A DNA stretch of 64,000 nt, from assembly GCA_964432985.1 (NCBI GenBank), contig CAYSPT010000005.1:62001-126000 (forward strand), in the 5' to 3' direction. This document shows positions 25,855-34,782 of the stretch, piece by piece. The notes beneath the pieces are model-generated. The model ran no database searches. It saw only the letters and a program-made list of their open reading frames with translations, and was not told where the DNA came from. Source of the stretch: CAYSPT01 sp964432985. GTDB lineage: Bacteria > Muiribacteriota > CAYSPT01. The translations under genes and the position numbers were made by a program. Every line of letters begins with the position of its first letter. The first letter of the stretch is position 1.

Positions 25855-27048
25855 ATGAACACTTCTATAATGATGATCGCCGGTGAGGCTTCCGGAGATT
25901 TGCACGGTTCCCATCTGGCACGTCGCTTGAAGGAGTTGAGCCCGTCCGTGGCGCTGTTTGGTATTGGCGGAGGACTCATGAAACAGGCGGGCGTTGAGGT
26001 CATCAGTGATATTACCGATCGCGCTGTGATAGGATTTGTCGAGGCGATCAAGAATTTTCTCCCTCTCGGCAAACTGCTGGGAGATATCAAGCGCCTGGTC
26101 AAAGCACGGAAGCCGGATGTTGTTGTTCTCATAGATTATTCGGGCTTTAATCTCAAGGTAGCCAGGTCTCTATCCGACCTGGGCGTTCCTCTTGTTTATT
26201 ATTTTCCCCCGCAAATCTGGGCAAGCCGTTCGTACCGGGCCAAGGAAATTGCCCGAATCATTACCAAAGTCATCGCTGTGTTTCCCTTTGAAGTGGACAT
26301 CTACCGTCGTGCCGGCGCGGATTTCGAATTTTTTGGTCACCCTCTCCTCGATGTTGTAGCGACCCGGTTGACACGCGCTGAAGCGCTCAAGCACTTCGAG
26401 TTGGAAAATACATCTCCCGTGATAGGGTTGCTGCCCGGCAGTCGTCATCATGAAATCGACCGTTTGCTGCCGCTGCTGCTTGACAGCGCTGAAATAATCT
26501 CTCAAACATTGCCGAATGCGCAGTTTGTCTTACCAGTAGCCAGTTCGGTTAATCGTGAAGAAGTCACCCGGTTGCTGCAAAAATCGAGACTGAAGGTCAG
26601 GATCATTGAAAACAACACCTATGACGCCATAAAAGTATCCAATCTTGTACTGGTTGCTTCGGGTACCGCCACTCTGGAGGCGGCTATCCTGGGTACCCCC
26701 ATGGTGATCGTTTACCGAACGTCTGTATTAACATGGATGCTGGCCCGGTTTGTGGTGCGCGTTCCCTTTATCGGCCTGGCCAATATCGTGGCCGGGAAAG
26801 AAATCGTGCCCGAGTTTCTGCAAAACAGTGCTCGTCCCGAACTGGTGGCCAGGGAGGCGCTTGACATTCTGAATAATTCAGATCGCCTGGACAAAATGAA
26901 AGCTGACCTGGCAGAAGCAGTAAGAACACTGGGAAGTCCCGGCGCAATTGAATGTTCAGCCAGGACCATACTCGAGCTCAACAGCCGTGGCAGACAGGGC
27001 ATTGAACAAGGATACCGTACTGCTGATCGGCAGGGAGCACTACATTGA
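25855..27048 (+). CDS. lpxB: Lipid-A-disaccharide synthase
   Basis: A 397-aa GT19 glycosyltransferase condensing UDP-2,3-diacylglucosamine with lipid X. It carries the canonical N-terminus IAGEASGDLHGSHLA, VLIDYSGFNLKVA, YYFPPQIWAS, GHPLLDVV, GLLPGSRHHEIDRLLP and the UDP-binding-site segment VASGTATLEAAILGTPMV. The last base triplet overlaps the TTG of msbA (TTGA). This is the canonical copy of two lpxB-like genes in the window. Confidence 0.95.
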   Translation: MNTSIMMIAGEASGDLHGSHLARRLKELSPSVALFGIGGGLMKQAGVEVISDITDRAVIGFVEAIKNFLPLGKLLGDIKRLVKARKPDVVVLIDYSGFNLKVARSLSDLGVPLVYYFPPQIWASRSYRAKEIARIITKVIAVFPFEVDIYRRAGADFEFFGHPLLDVVATRLTRAEALKHFELENTSPVIGLLPGSRHHEIDRLLPLLLDSAEIISQTLPNAQFVLPVASSVNREEVTRLLQKSRLKVRIIENNTYDAIKVSNLVLVASGTATLEAAILGTPMVIVYRTSVLTWMLARFVVRVPFIGLANIVAGKEIVPEFLQNSARPELVAREALDILNNSDRLDKMKADLAEAVRTLGSPGAIECSARTILELNSRGRQGIEQGYRTADRQGALH

Positions 27049-28924
27049 GCATATACAGGAGAAGCTTTTCATATTTGAAACCGCATGCGTGGTGGATAGT
27101 GCTCGCCGTTTGCTGCTCTATAGGGGTAGCCGCCGGGGAAGCTGCTCCAGCGTATATTATCAAAAAGATATTCGAACAGGTGCTCAATGAAAAGGACACC
27201 TTTATGCTGGCGGTCATCGCGGTGGGCGTGGTAATCGTTATAGCTATTAAGGGAACGTTTTATTTCTTCCAGACATACAGCATGGCCTGGGTTGGGCAGC
27301 GGGTGGTTTTCGATATCCGCAACAATCTATACATGCACCTGCAGCGTCTGTCGTTGAGTTTTTATGACAATAAGGAAACCGGCCAGATCATGTCGCGGGT
27401 TCTCAACGATGTAGGAATCCTGCAGACCATGCTTACATTAATCACNNNNNNNNNNNNNNNNNNNNNNNNNNNNNNNNNNNNNNNNNNNNNNNNNNNNNNN
27501 NNNNNNNNNNNNNNNNNNNNNNNNNNNNNNNNNNNNNNNNNNNNNTGTCGCGGGTTCTCAACGATGTAGGAATCCTGCAGACCATGCTTACATTAATCAC
27601 CCAGGTAGCCAAAGATTCAGTGTTGATCGTGTTTCTGCTTGGTTGGATTTTCTACATTCACTGGAAGTTGTCGTTACTGATATTCATTATCGTACCAGTA
27701 ATCGGATTTGTCATTGCCACCTTCTCCAGGCGAATGAGAAAACTGGCGTACATGATCCAGGCCAAGGTAGGTGATATCACTTCAATAATACAGGAAACTA
27801 TTTCCGGGATCAGGATTGTCAAATCGTTTACCGCGGAAGAATATGAAATTGACAGATTTGTCAAAAAGAACGAAGAGACGTTTCGGGCTACGATGAAGAA
27901 CCAGAAGGTTTTCGCCCTCATTCTCCCGGTAGTCGAAGTTCTGAATACTACCGGGCTGGCGGTGATCCTGTGGTATGGCGGGAAAGAGGTCATTAAAGGT
28001 ATTCTCTCCGGTCCTGAGTTAATCAGTTATCTGACAGCGCTGGGAATGATCTACAATCCTGTCAAACGTCTGACTCATGTTAACGCTGTTCTTCAGCAAG
28101 CCATGGCTTGCGCCAGCAGGATATTTGAAATTCTCGACACGAATATAGATATTGAAGATAAACCTGAAGCCGTCGAGATAGACAGCATGCAGGGAAAAGT
28201 GTTTTTTGATGATGTGTCTTTTTCCTACAATCAGGGTGAAGAGGTGCTGTCCGATATCAATCTCGAAGTGCAAGAGGGGCTGACGGTTGCCATAGTGGGT
28301 TCCAGCGGCGCCGGTAAAACTACATTTGTCAACCTGATTCCACGTTTTTATGAGATAGATAGTGGGAAAATTCTAGTGGATGGCAACGATGTCCGCGATC
28401 TAACCCTGAAATCTCTTCGGGGACATATCGGTATTGTTCCCCAGGAGACACTGCTCTTCAGCGGGACGGTGGCTGACAATATTTCTTACGGGAAGCAGAA
28501 AGCCACCCGGGAGGAGATCGTCACCGCCGCCAGGGCAGCCAATGCTCATGATTTCATCAGCGCCTTTCCCCACGGATATGAGACAGAGGTGGGAGAAAAG
28601 GGAGTGAAACTGTCCGGCGGTCAGCGTCAAAGGATAGCTATTGCCCGGGCTATATTGCGAGATCCCAGGATTCTTATTCTCGACGAGGCCACATCGTCTC
28701 TTGACTCGGAATCGGAATCTCTGGTTCAGGAAGCACTGGAGCGGTTGATGGAAGGGCGGACGACATTTGTCATCGCCCATCGGTTATCAACAATCAAGAA
28801 GTCTGATATGATTGTCGTTCTGGAGAGCGGGCGAGTAGCAGAAACCGGTACGCACACTGCTCTTTTAGAGCAAAAAGGCGTTTACCACGGCCTCTACCAG
28901 GTACAGTTCAAAGGAATGGTTTAA
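27045..28924 (+). CDS. msbA: Lipid A export ABC transporter MsbA (contains 100-N gap)
   Basis: A half-transporter with an N-terminal six-helix exporter domain (SISGVAAGEA-like first helix, later FIIVPVIGFVIATFSRRMR) and a C-terminal ATPase: Walker A VGSSGAGKTT, signature LSGGQRQRIAIARAIL, Walker B ILILDEATSSLDSES. It flips lipid A-core across the inner membrane. The gap 27446-27545 is flanked by the same 55 bases. Collapsing gives one continuous frame of 574 aa, the normal MsbA length, so this is one gene and not two fragments. TTG start within TTGA overlap with lpxB. Confidence 0.93.
27446..27545. other. Assembly gap (100 N) with identical 55-bp flanks
   Basis: 27391-27445 and 27546-27600 are identical. 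The two contigs overlap by 55 bases and were padded rather than merged; msbA is intact after merging. Confidence 0.95.
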
Positions 28925-28927
28925 GTT

Positions 28928-30112
28928 ATGGGAAGCAGGGTTAAAAAAACGATAATGATCGTTGCCGGCGAGGTCTCGTCGGACATGTACGCTGCCGACC
29001 TGGCACAGAAAATTTGGGAGTTCTCCCCGGATGTGGAATTGTGGGGAGTTGGCGGCAGCAAAATGGCTGCTGCCGGGGTTAAGCTCTTCTTCGAGACAGT
29101 GAATTGGGGAGCTATTGGGTTGCTGGAAGCGCTGAAAAAACTTCCCCGCCTTTTCCTTATTTACCGCAAGCTCAAGACCGTTCTTGAAAGAGAACGGCCC
29201 AACCTTTTGATACTGGTCGATTATCCCGGATTCAACATGTTTCTCGTTCGCGCCGCTAAGAAAATAGGAATCCCGACTCTCTATTATATCCCGCCGTCAA
29301 AGTGGGCCAGCTGCGCTGATGATGTTCGAGAAGCGGCTTCGAAAATAACCAAGGTGGCGGCCCCGTATCTATGTACCGAAAAAATATATCAGGAAGCCGG
29401 CGCTGATGTGACATTCGTTGGACATCCGGTGGTAGACCTGGTAAAACCTTCCCATTCACGGGAAGAAATACTAAAGGATCTTGGGCTTGAAACGGCGAGT
29501 TCTGTCATCTCTCTAATGCCTGGTAGCCGCCGAATTGAGATACGATATCTGCTACCAATAATGTTGAAGGCCGCCGCGAAAATTGCTCGCAAAAAACCCG
29601 GTGCTCGTTTTCTGGTTCCCGTCTCCAGGGGGGCCTGCGCGTCAATGGAACGGCTGCGAAGCTGGATCGAACTGTCGGTATCGAAAGCTCGAGATGAGTT
29701 CCCGGTTGAGCTGGTAATCGGGAAAACCTACGATTGTGTGTCGGTATCAGACCTGGTGGTGGTGTCATCCGGGACCGCGACGCTGGAGACATCGTTTATT
29801 GGAACCCCTATGGTGGTGGTGTACAAGGTGTCGTTGCTGACGGAGCTGATTGCCAGGTGCTGGAACAAGCTGCCCCCGCACTTTGCCATTCCGAATCTGC
29901 TCATGAATAAGCGGGTTGTACCTGAACTGATTCAGCGTGACCTGACTCCGCAGCGTTTGACATCTGAAGTTATGCGTCTATTGGACGATGAAACGGCCAG
30001 AATAAGCATGCTCGAAGCTTTTACTGAAATACGTACTATGCTGGGAGCCAGCGGTGCATCCCGGAAAGTTGCCCGGTTGGCTTTGGATATGAGCGAATCT
30101 GGAAATGAGTGA
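28928..30112 (+). CDS. Second, diverged LpxB-like glycosyltransferase
   Basis: A 394-aa protein co-linear with LpxB over its whole length (MIVAGEVSSDMYAADLAQKI, LLILVDYPGFNMFLV, LYYIPPSKWAS, GHPVVDLV, LMPGSRRIEIRYLLP, VVSSGTATLETSFIGTPMVV). The otherwise conserved GEASGDLHG loop reads GEVSSDMYA here, and PPQIWAS reads PPSKWAS. It lies 3 bp after msbA, so it belongs to the lipid A operon. It may act on a different acceptor or donor, or be a regulatory or decaying copy. The sugar-nucleotide-binding C-terminus is intact, which favours activity (inference). Confidence 0.85.
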   Translation: MGSRVKKTIMIVAGEVSSDMYAADLAQKIWEFSPDVELWGVGGSKMAAAGVKLFFETVNWGAIGLLEALKKLPRLFLIYRKLKTVLERERPNLLILVDYPGFNMFLVRAAKKIGIPTLYYIPPSKWASCADDVREAASKITKVAAPYLCTEKIYQEAGADVTFVGHPVVDLVKPSHSREEILKDLGLETASSVISLMPGSRRIEIRYLLPIMLKAAAKIARKKPGARFLVPVSRGACASMERLRSWIELSVSKARDEFPVELVIGKTYDCVSVSDLVVVSSGTATLETSFIGTPMVVVYKVSLLTELIARCWNKLPPHFAIPNLLMNKRVVPELIQRDLTPQRLTSEVMRLLDDETARISMLEAFTEIRTMLGASGASRKVARLALDMSESGNE

Positions 30113-30136
30113 AAAAGAAGGGAGTCAAGAATAACA

Positions 30137-30406
30137 ATGGCAACGAAGAAAACAGCCAAGAAGGACACAAAGAAAGCCAAAGAGGCGGAAGCAGCCAAAA
30201 TTCTGGAAGACCTCGCGGAAGGAATCTTGATCTATGATCCTACCTCGACCTACAAAAACGGTGACCAGCTTTATCACAAGTACTGGGAAGACACCGGTAC
30301 AGTCGTTGACACGGGCGCTACCGAGGACGGTGTCAAGAAGATGGTCGTCAATTTCGAAACCGTAGGGGAAAAGAAGTTGATAATGGGACATCTGGTTAAA
30401 GCCTGA
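30137..30406 (+). CDS. Small basic protein with UvrD/PcrA-tail-like (Tudor-like) domain
   Basis: 89 aa. A Lys/Ala-rich N-terminus (MATKKTAKKDTKKAKEAEAA) is followed by YKNGDQLYHKYWEDTGTVVD and VVNFETVGEKKLIMGHLVKA. The pattern G-D-x-V/L-x-H-K...G-x-V...F...G-x-K-x-L resembles the small beta-barrel at the C-terminus of UvrD/PcrA helicases, a domain that binds RNA polymerase and is also found alone. The basic tail suggests nucleic-acid contact. ATG with GGGAGTCAAG upstream. Function not assigned. The stop codon lies within a duplicated hairpin. Confidence 0.7.
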   Translation: MATKKTAKKDTKKAKEAEAAKILEDLAEGILIYDPTSTYKNGDQLYHKYWEDTGTVVDTGATEDGVKKMVVNFETVGEKKLIMGHLVKA

Positions 30407-30441
30407 TGGAGCATCAGGTTAAAGCCTGATGGAGCATCAGG
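30402..30441 (+). repeat. Two tandem copies (23-bp period) of a perfect 7-bp hairpin
   Basis: CCTGATG-gag-CATCAGG at 30402-30418 and again at 30425-30441, both preceded by aaag. The first copy includes the stop codon (TGA 30404-30406) of the upstream gene. No T-run follows, so these are not classical terminators, though they could protect the mRNA end. Confidence 0.88.
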
Positions 30442-30490
30442 TTAGATCCTTATCTTGCGCCTTTGAACAAAGGCGGGGTGGAAAGACACC

Positions 30491-30685
30491 ATGGGTTTTC
30501 TTGATCGAGTTGTCGTTTTTTTTGATATTACTATGGTGTTTTTCCTGGTATATGCGTCCTATTTTGCGTTCAAGCGGCTTCGAAGGAAGAATGTGATTGG
30601 GGAGAAGCATGATCCGGAGGATCAAAATTCTAACCCTGATGGCAGGATATCGTCTGGTCCTGTGGACCGGATAGAGTCCGGCTGA
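30491..30685 (+). CDS. Small single-pass membrane protein, 64 aa
   Basis: Begins MGFLDRVVVFFDITMVFFLV; one hydrophobic segment followed by a basic stop-transfer (FKRLRRK) and a hydrophilic tail. GGTGGAAAG precedes the ATG by 6 bp. Its last 56 bases overlap the end of the minus-strand gene 30630-31031. No family recognised; it could be a real small membrane protein or a chance frame. Confidence 0.45.
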   Translation: MGFLDRVVVFFDITMVFFLVYASYFAFKRLRRKNVIGEKHDPEDQNSNPDGRISSGPVDRIESG

Positions 30686-31031
30686 ATAATTTTTCTCCGA
30701 TTTGTGTCAGAATTTCTGGGTCCACCTGGCCGCGCACGGCGGCCTGACGCTTTACTCTATCAAACAGACGTTGAGAAACGAGAAGCTGGTGGACTGGTTG
30801 TATTCTCGCAATATGTGCAGCTGTTTTAATCGCCTCCACTTCCTGGTTGGTCAGACCGTGAAGTGACGTGATAAAGTCACTGATGTCCTCGCTGAGGACG
30901 CTTGATTCTTCCACTTTTTTCTTTATTGTTCTGTACAGCAATACACTTCCGGTTGCCAGTCCGAGAAGCACTGTTCCCGTGATTCCTCCTACTGCCAGCA
31001 GTGAAATATGTGCTATCCCCATCGTAACCAT
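30630..31031 (-). CDS. Small membrane protein, 133 aa, downstream of HEAT-repeat gene
   Basis: Begins MVTMGIAHISLLAVGGITG; a single N-terminal hydrophobic segment (to about residue 32) is followed by a cytoplasmic helical region with IKKKVEESSVLSEDISDFI. GGGAGG lies 9 bp before the ATG, and that Shine-Dalgarno sits inside a duplicated copy of the gene's own start. It follows the minus-strand HEAT-repeat gene and is probably co-transcribed with it. No family recognised. Confidence 0.65.
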   Translation of the reverse strand: MVTMGIAHISLLAVGGITGTVLLGLATGSVLLYRTIKKKVEESSVLSEDISDFITSLHGLTNQEVEAIKTAAHIARIQPVHQLLVSQRLFDRVKRQAAVRGQVDPEILTQIGEKLFSRTLSGPQDQTISCHQG

Positions 31032-31090
31032 CAGTGCTTTCCTCCCGTGGCCAGCAGTGAAATATGTGCTATCCCCATCGTAACCATCAA
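30995..31090 (-). repeat. 56-bp tandem duplication of a gene start, making an 18-codon leader
   Basis: About 38 bases around the start of the 133-aa gene are repeated 56 bp upstream. The outer copy opens an 18-codon frame (ATG at 31087, stop TGA at 31031-31033) encoding MVTMGIAHISLLATGGKH. Its ATG overlaps the HEAT-gene stop as TGATG, and its own stop overlaps the downstream ATG as TGATG. Both starts have a GGAGG-type site. Confidence 0.85.
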
Positions 31091-33159
31091 CGTCTGCCTC
31101 CTACCGCCTGTAATGCGTATTGTCCGGAAAGCCGTATCTGCGGGTCATTGGAGTTTAGAAGTTTATGCAGGAGACGTGCTCCGTCTTTCGTGCCTCGTTT
31201 GGTCAGGACCACGGCAACATTGGCCTGAACCCGGGGACTGGCATCGCCGACCAGTTTCCGTATGGCTTCCCCAGCCTGCGTACTCCAGAGTTTGCCAAGC
31301 GTTTCCACGACGTTGGCGCGGACTCTGTCATCGGAATCGTTGAGTAATCTAATAAGGCGGGCCGAATCTTTGACGTGTCCCAGATTCTGCAAAGCCCTAA
31401 CTCCGGTGGCCCGAATGTGCGGGTGCGGATCTGCCAGCGTTTTAAGGACCAGCGGCCGCAAAAGCTGTATCATGGATGTCTTATCAGAAATGCCCGCAAG
31501 TATCTTCGCACAGGTGAACCTGGTTTTGTGATCGGGATTGGTGATGCTGTAAACTAAACGCCGTCTAACCTGGGAGTCGAGTTCCACGGCCCGGGCGAAT
31601 ATCTTAGCGGACGATTCACATTGGAGCAGGGAACGGCTTTCAAAATCATTCCAGGCACGGGCCGCCATCACACGGGCTGCAATAGCAGCTATCTTCGGGT
31701 CTGGATGAGACATGTGGTCGATGAGAATATTTTGTCCATAGACTGTTTTAATGGACTTAAGAATAGTACAGGCAGCAGCCTTGACTCCGTCGTCCGGATC
31801 ACAGGCTGCATTAAGGAAAGGCACCGGGTCTCTTTCCTTACCAAGAAACGCCATCGTTTCCAGGGCGGTCTTTCTGACAATCGGAACCTTGTCGTTAAGC
31901 AGTGAATGTGCCAATTCCCGTGTTTCTTTCTTGTGAGCGTGCAGTTTTAGCAGTTGTAGCATAATTACCCTGACAGACGGGTCTCTGTCTCCTAAAAAGG
32001 CGATGATCTGGCTGAGGGTCATCATGGTGGTGAGCGCGTCCCGGGCGGCTCTCTGAATACTGGTTTGTGTGTGTGACAGCAGTCTCACCAGCATTTCGAT
32101 TGAACGAATGGATCCCTGAAGTTTCAGGTACTGAATGGTTTTCAGACCCTGTTTGGTATCAAGCGAATCCAGCACCATGTCCAGAAGATCCAGTGATTTT
32201 CCCGCCGGAAATTTCATGAATATGTCTGAAAGTTCTTTCTTAACTTCTCCCTTGGCCTGGTTTAGATGTTCTTTCAATACGGCCGTACCAACGTCACCCA
32301 GTTTCAAAACCATTCTGATTAAAAATACTCTGATGGGAGCTTGTTTGGCGAATTTCAGATAGCGTCCCACCAGATCAGCTGCCAGGTGACGGTTACGGTC
32401 GTTTGCTGCTTGATTTCCCTTGGCCGATGCTGTCAACTTTCCAATAACTTCCTCTATCATGTGCTGAATTCTGCCTCCCCGTCCCTTGTCAGAAGTGAGC
32501 ATGGGGAGCAAGAGCCGGAGATTTCCGGGAAATGGAGGGAGCTTTACCTGTTCCAGAAGGTAACGGACATTATTATCACCCAGGGGTGGCAGGCGTTTAA
32601 ACACATCATCCGGTTTAAACTGAGCGAGGTCCACCAGGTAGGTGAGAGCGGCGTGGTTGAGACTTGATTCATCCGCGTTAAGAAAATCGAATACGCAATC
32701 CAAAACGGGAAGGTTGTCGCGTTTACCCAGGGCTGTCAGCGCTTTCGCTCTTACCGATGCCGGTCGTTTAGAATTTTGAACGACGTTGACCAGTAATGAT
32801 TCGGCTTTTTCGCATTGCAAACTGCTGAGGACCTCCAGCAGATGATTGAAAAGTCGTTTGTCAGTCATAGTCAGGAAATTTTCAAGTTCCCCGAAGAATC
32901 CCGACAGCTGACCGAGTTGCTCCAACCTGGCCAGGTAGGCGTTGCCGGTTGCGTTGCGGCACAGCTCTCTATGAAGGATGCTGTAAACGGCCCTACCAAA
33001 TCCGCTCAGGGCACCCACTATTTCACCTGATGCCTGCGGATGGGTGCGTATAACGGTAAGAGCCTGTTCAATTGCCTGGCCAATTGCACGTTCGTCATCG
33101 GTCTCCCGTGCTTTTTCCAGTCGAGCAAGTGCGGCCACAATATCAACTTTATTATCCAT
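31087..33159 (-). CDS. Large HEAT-repeat protein, 690 aa
   Basis: Built of HEAT/PBS-lyase-like repeats over most of its length, clearest in the last 250 residues (VRKTALETMAFLGKERDPVP, IRATGVRALQNLGHVKDSAR, VRANVVETLGKLWSTQAGEA). No signal peptide or catalytic motif. It resembles a soluble scaffold, perhaps for the membrane protein encoded immediately after it. ATG start on the minus strand; AGGATTCG-type weak site with GGGAGG about 11 bp upstream. It is divergent from korD. Confidence 0.85.
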   Translation of the reverse strand: MDNKVDIVAALARLEKARETDDERAIGQAIEQALTVIRTHPQASGEIVGALSGFGRAVYSILHRELCRNATGNAYLARLEQLGQLSGFFGELENFLTMTDKRLFNHLLEVLSSLQCEKAESLLVNVVQNSKRPASVRAKALTALGKRDNLPVLDCVFDFLNADESSLNHAALTYLVDLAQFKPDDVFKRLPPLGDNNVRYLLEQVKLPPFPGNLRLLLPMLTSDKGRGGRIQHMIEEVIGKLTASAKGNQAANDRNRHLAADLVGRYLKFAKQAPIRVFLIRMVLKLGDVGTAVLKEHLNQAKGEVKKELSDIFMKFPAGKSLDLLDMVLDSLDTKQGLKTIQYLKLQGSIRSIEMLVRLLSHTQTSIQRAARDALTTMMTLSQIIAFLGDRDPSVRVIMLQLLKLHAHKKETRELAHSLLNDKVPIVRKTALETMAFLGKERDPVPFLNAACDPDDGVKAAACTILKSIKTVYGQNILIDHMSHPDPKIAAIAARVMAARAWNDFESRSLLQCESSAKIFARAVELDSQVRRRLVYSITNPDHKTRFTCAKILAGISDKTSMIQLLRPLVLKTLADPHPHIRATGVRALQNLGHVKDSARLIRLLNDSDDRVRANVVETLGKLWSTQAGEAIRKLVGDASPRVQANVAVVLTKRGTKDGARLLHKLLNSNDPQIRLSGQYALQAVGGRR

Positions 33160-33275
33160 GGATACGAATCCTCCCTTTTCCTGGTATCGGATAAATTCGA
33201 GTGAATGTTTAGTATGGAGTTGAGTGAAAACATCAGAAAAATGCTGGTAAATTGTGTATAAAGTTGCGGTAGCGC

Positions 33276-33305
33276 TTGAACTTAACCCGTCTGATTATGT
33301 ACAAT
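33276..33305 (+). promoter_or_regulatory. Candidate sigma-70-type promoter for korDABC
   Basis: TTGAAC (33276-33281), 18-bp spacer, TACAAT (33300-33305), leaving a leader of about 145 nt before korD. Only a motif match, in the divergent space 33160-33454, where I see nothing else clear. Confidence 0.4.
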
Positions 33306-33454
33306 ATGTGTTCTGGGTATATTTGGAATAGCGATCCCATCTTGCGCTACTAATCGGTCATATGTGAGGCAAGGTGGAATTGTCAGGTCTCTAATTTAAT
33401 CAGAAGCACATGCTTCTAAACAGTATATTCGGTTGTTTTGAGAGGAGGTATCGT

Positions 33455-33679
33455 ATGCCTGCCCGGGGAAAAGTAGAAGTTTTGGAGGAGATCTGCAAGG
33501 GTTGCGGGCTCTGTATTGGTGCGTGCCCCCGGAGCGTTCTCGAGATGGGAGATCATCTTAATGCCAAGGGATTTCATCCAGCTGTGGCGGTAAAGAGTGA
33601 CGATTGCGTGGGTTGTGCCATGTGTGCCGTGGTGTGTCCGGAAGTCGCGATTGAAGTCTATAAAGAATTTGAAGAATAA
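33455..33679 (+). CDS. korD: 2[4Fe-4S] ferredoxin subunit of 2-oxoacid oxidoreductase
   Basis: 74 aa with two complete [4Fe-4S] motifs, CKGCGLCIGACP and CVGCAMCAVVCP, the delta-subunit pattern of 2-oxoglutarate:ferredoxin oxidoreductases. It carries electrons from KorAB to a ferredoxin. The start is ATG 33455, with GAGGAGG 7 bp upstream. First gene of a four-gene unit with korA, korB and korC. Confidence 0.92.
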   Translation: MPARGKVEVLEEICKGCGLCIGACPRSVLEMGDHLNAKGFHPAVAVKSDDCVGCAMCAVVCPEVAIEVYKEFEE

Positions 33680-33692
33680 AGGAGTGGCAGCA

Positions 33693-34760
33693 ATGGGAGA
33701 AAAAGTCCTTATGAAAGGAAACGAAGTTATCGGGGAAGCTGCCATAATCGCCGGATGCCGTTATTATTTCGGGTATCCTATTACTCCACAGAGTGAGCTT
33801 CCTCAATACCTTTCAGCGCGTCTGCCGGAGATCGGAGGCACGTTTCTTCAAGCTGAAAGCGAGGTAGCCGCCATAAATATGGTTTATGGCGCCGCCGGTA
33901 CCGGGGTGCGTTGCATGACCTCATCGTCGAGTCCCGGAGTAAGCTTGAAAATGGAAGGCATATCATATATTGCCGGGGCGGAACTGCCTTGCGTTGTGGT
34001 CAATATCTGCCGAGGAGGTCCCGGACTTGGCAACATCGCCCCATCACAGGAAGATTATTTCCAGGCCACCAAGGGCGGCGGTCACGGAAATTACCGGCTG
34101 ATCGTTTTGGCGCCCGCATCGGTGCAGGAAGCAGCCGAACTGACAATCAAGGCATTTGAGCTGGCCGACAAGTACCGTAATCCGGTCATGATTCTGGGTG
34201 ACGGCTGCCTGGGGCAGATGATGGAGCCGGTTGATTTTGACAAACTAAAAGCCATGGAAGTAACGGAACTCCCCGTTAAACCGTGGGCTGCTACCGGTTG
34301 CAGCGGAAGAGAGCCCAATCTCATTTCATCCATTCACCTCGCTCCGGAAGAATTGGAACAGCATTGCATTCATCTCTACGAGAAATACGCCGAAGCCAAG
34401 AAAAATGAGATCCAGTACGAAGCCCGTTACGTTGATGATGCTGAAGTGGTCGTCGTGGCTTACGGAATAATGGCTCGTATTGTGAAAACAGCGGTGGAGA
34501 AGGCCAGAAAACGCGGTATCAAGGTTGGTCTGTTCCGGCCGATTACTCTTTACCCGTTTCCGGAGGATGCGCTGTCAGAAGTAGCGGAGATAACCCAGGC
34601 GTTCCTGGTGGCGGAAATGAATCACGGCCAGATGATCGAAGATGTGAAACTGGCGGTAAACGGCCGTCGTCCGGTTGAGTTTTTTGGTCGTTCGGGTGGT
34701 GTCGTTCCGACGCCATTCGAGGTTCTTACGGCGATTCAAAAAACTAACGCCCAGATCTAG
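33693..34760 (+). CDS. korA: 2-oxoglutarate (2-oxoacid):ferredoxin oxidoreductase alpha subunit
   Basis: 355 aa. Pyrimidine-binding and transketolase-C-like regions of the pyruvate/2-oxoacid:ferredoxin oxidoreductase family: YYFGYPITPQSELPQYLS, TSSSSPGVSLKMEGISY, NICRGGPGLGNIAPSQEDYF. The complex oxidatively decarboxylates 2-oxoglutarate to succinyl-CoA, or can run in reverse, with ferredoxin. ATG 33693 with AAAGGAG about 8 bp upstream is the start; the longer frame from 33597 would overlap korD. The 2-oxoglutarate assignment rests on the four-subunit korDABC order. Confidence 0.93.
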   Translation: MGEKVLMKGNEVIGEAAIIAGCRYYFGYPITPQSELPQYLSARLPEIGGTFLQAESEVAAINMVYGAAGTGVRCMTSSSSPGVSLKMEGISYIAGAELPCVVVNICRGGPGLGNIAPSQEDYFQATKGGGHGNYRLIVLAPASVQEAAELTIKAFELADKYRNPVMILGDGCLGQMMEPVDFDKLKAMEVTELPVKPWAATGCSGREPNLISSIHLAPEELEQHCIHLYEKYAEAKKNEIQYEARYVDDAEVVVVAYGIMARIVKTAVEKARKRGIKVGLFRPITLYPFPEDALSEVAEITQAFLVAEMNHGQMIEDVKLAVNGRRPVEFFGRSGGVVPTPFEVLTAIQKTNAQI

Positions 34761-34782
34761 GCTGGAGAGGTGGAGAAATACG

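Noticed and set aside
27045..28924. Two separate or frameshifted ABC transporter fragments
   Set aside because: The break is a 100-N gap with identical 55-bp flanks; merging gives one 574-aa MsbA.
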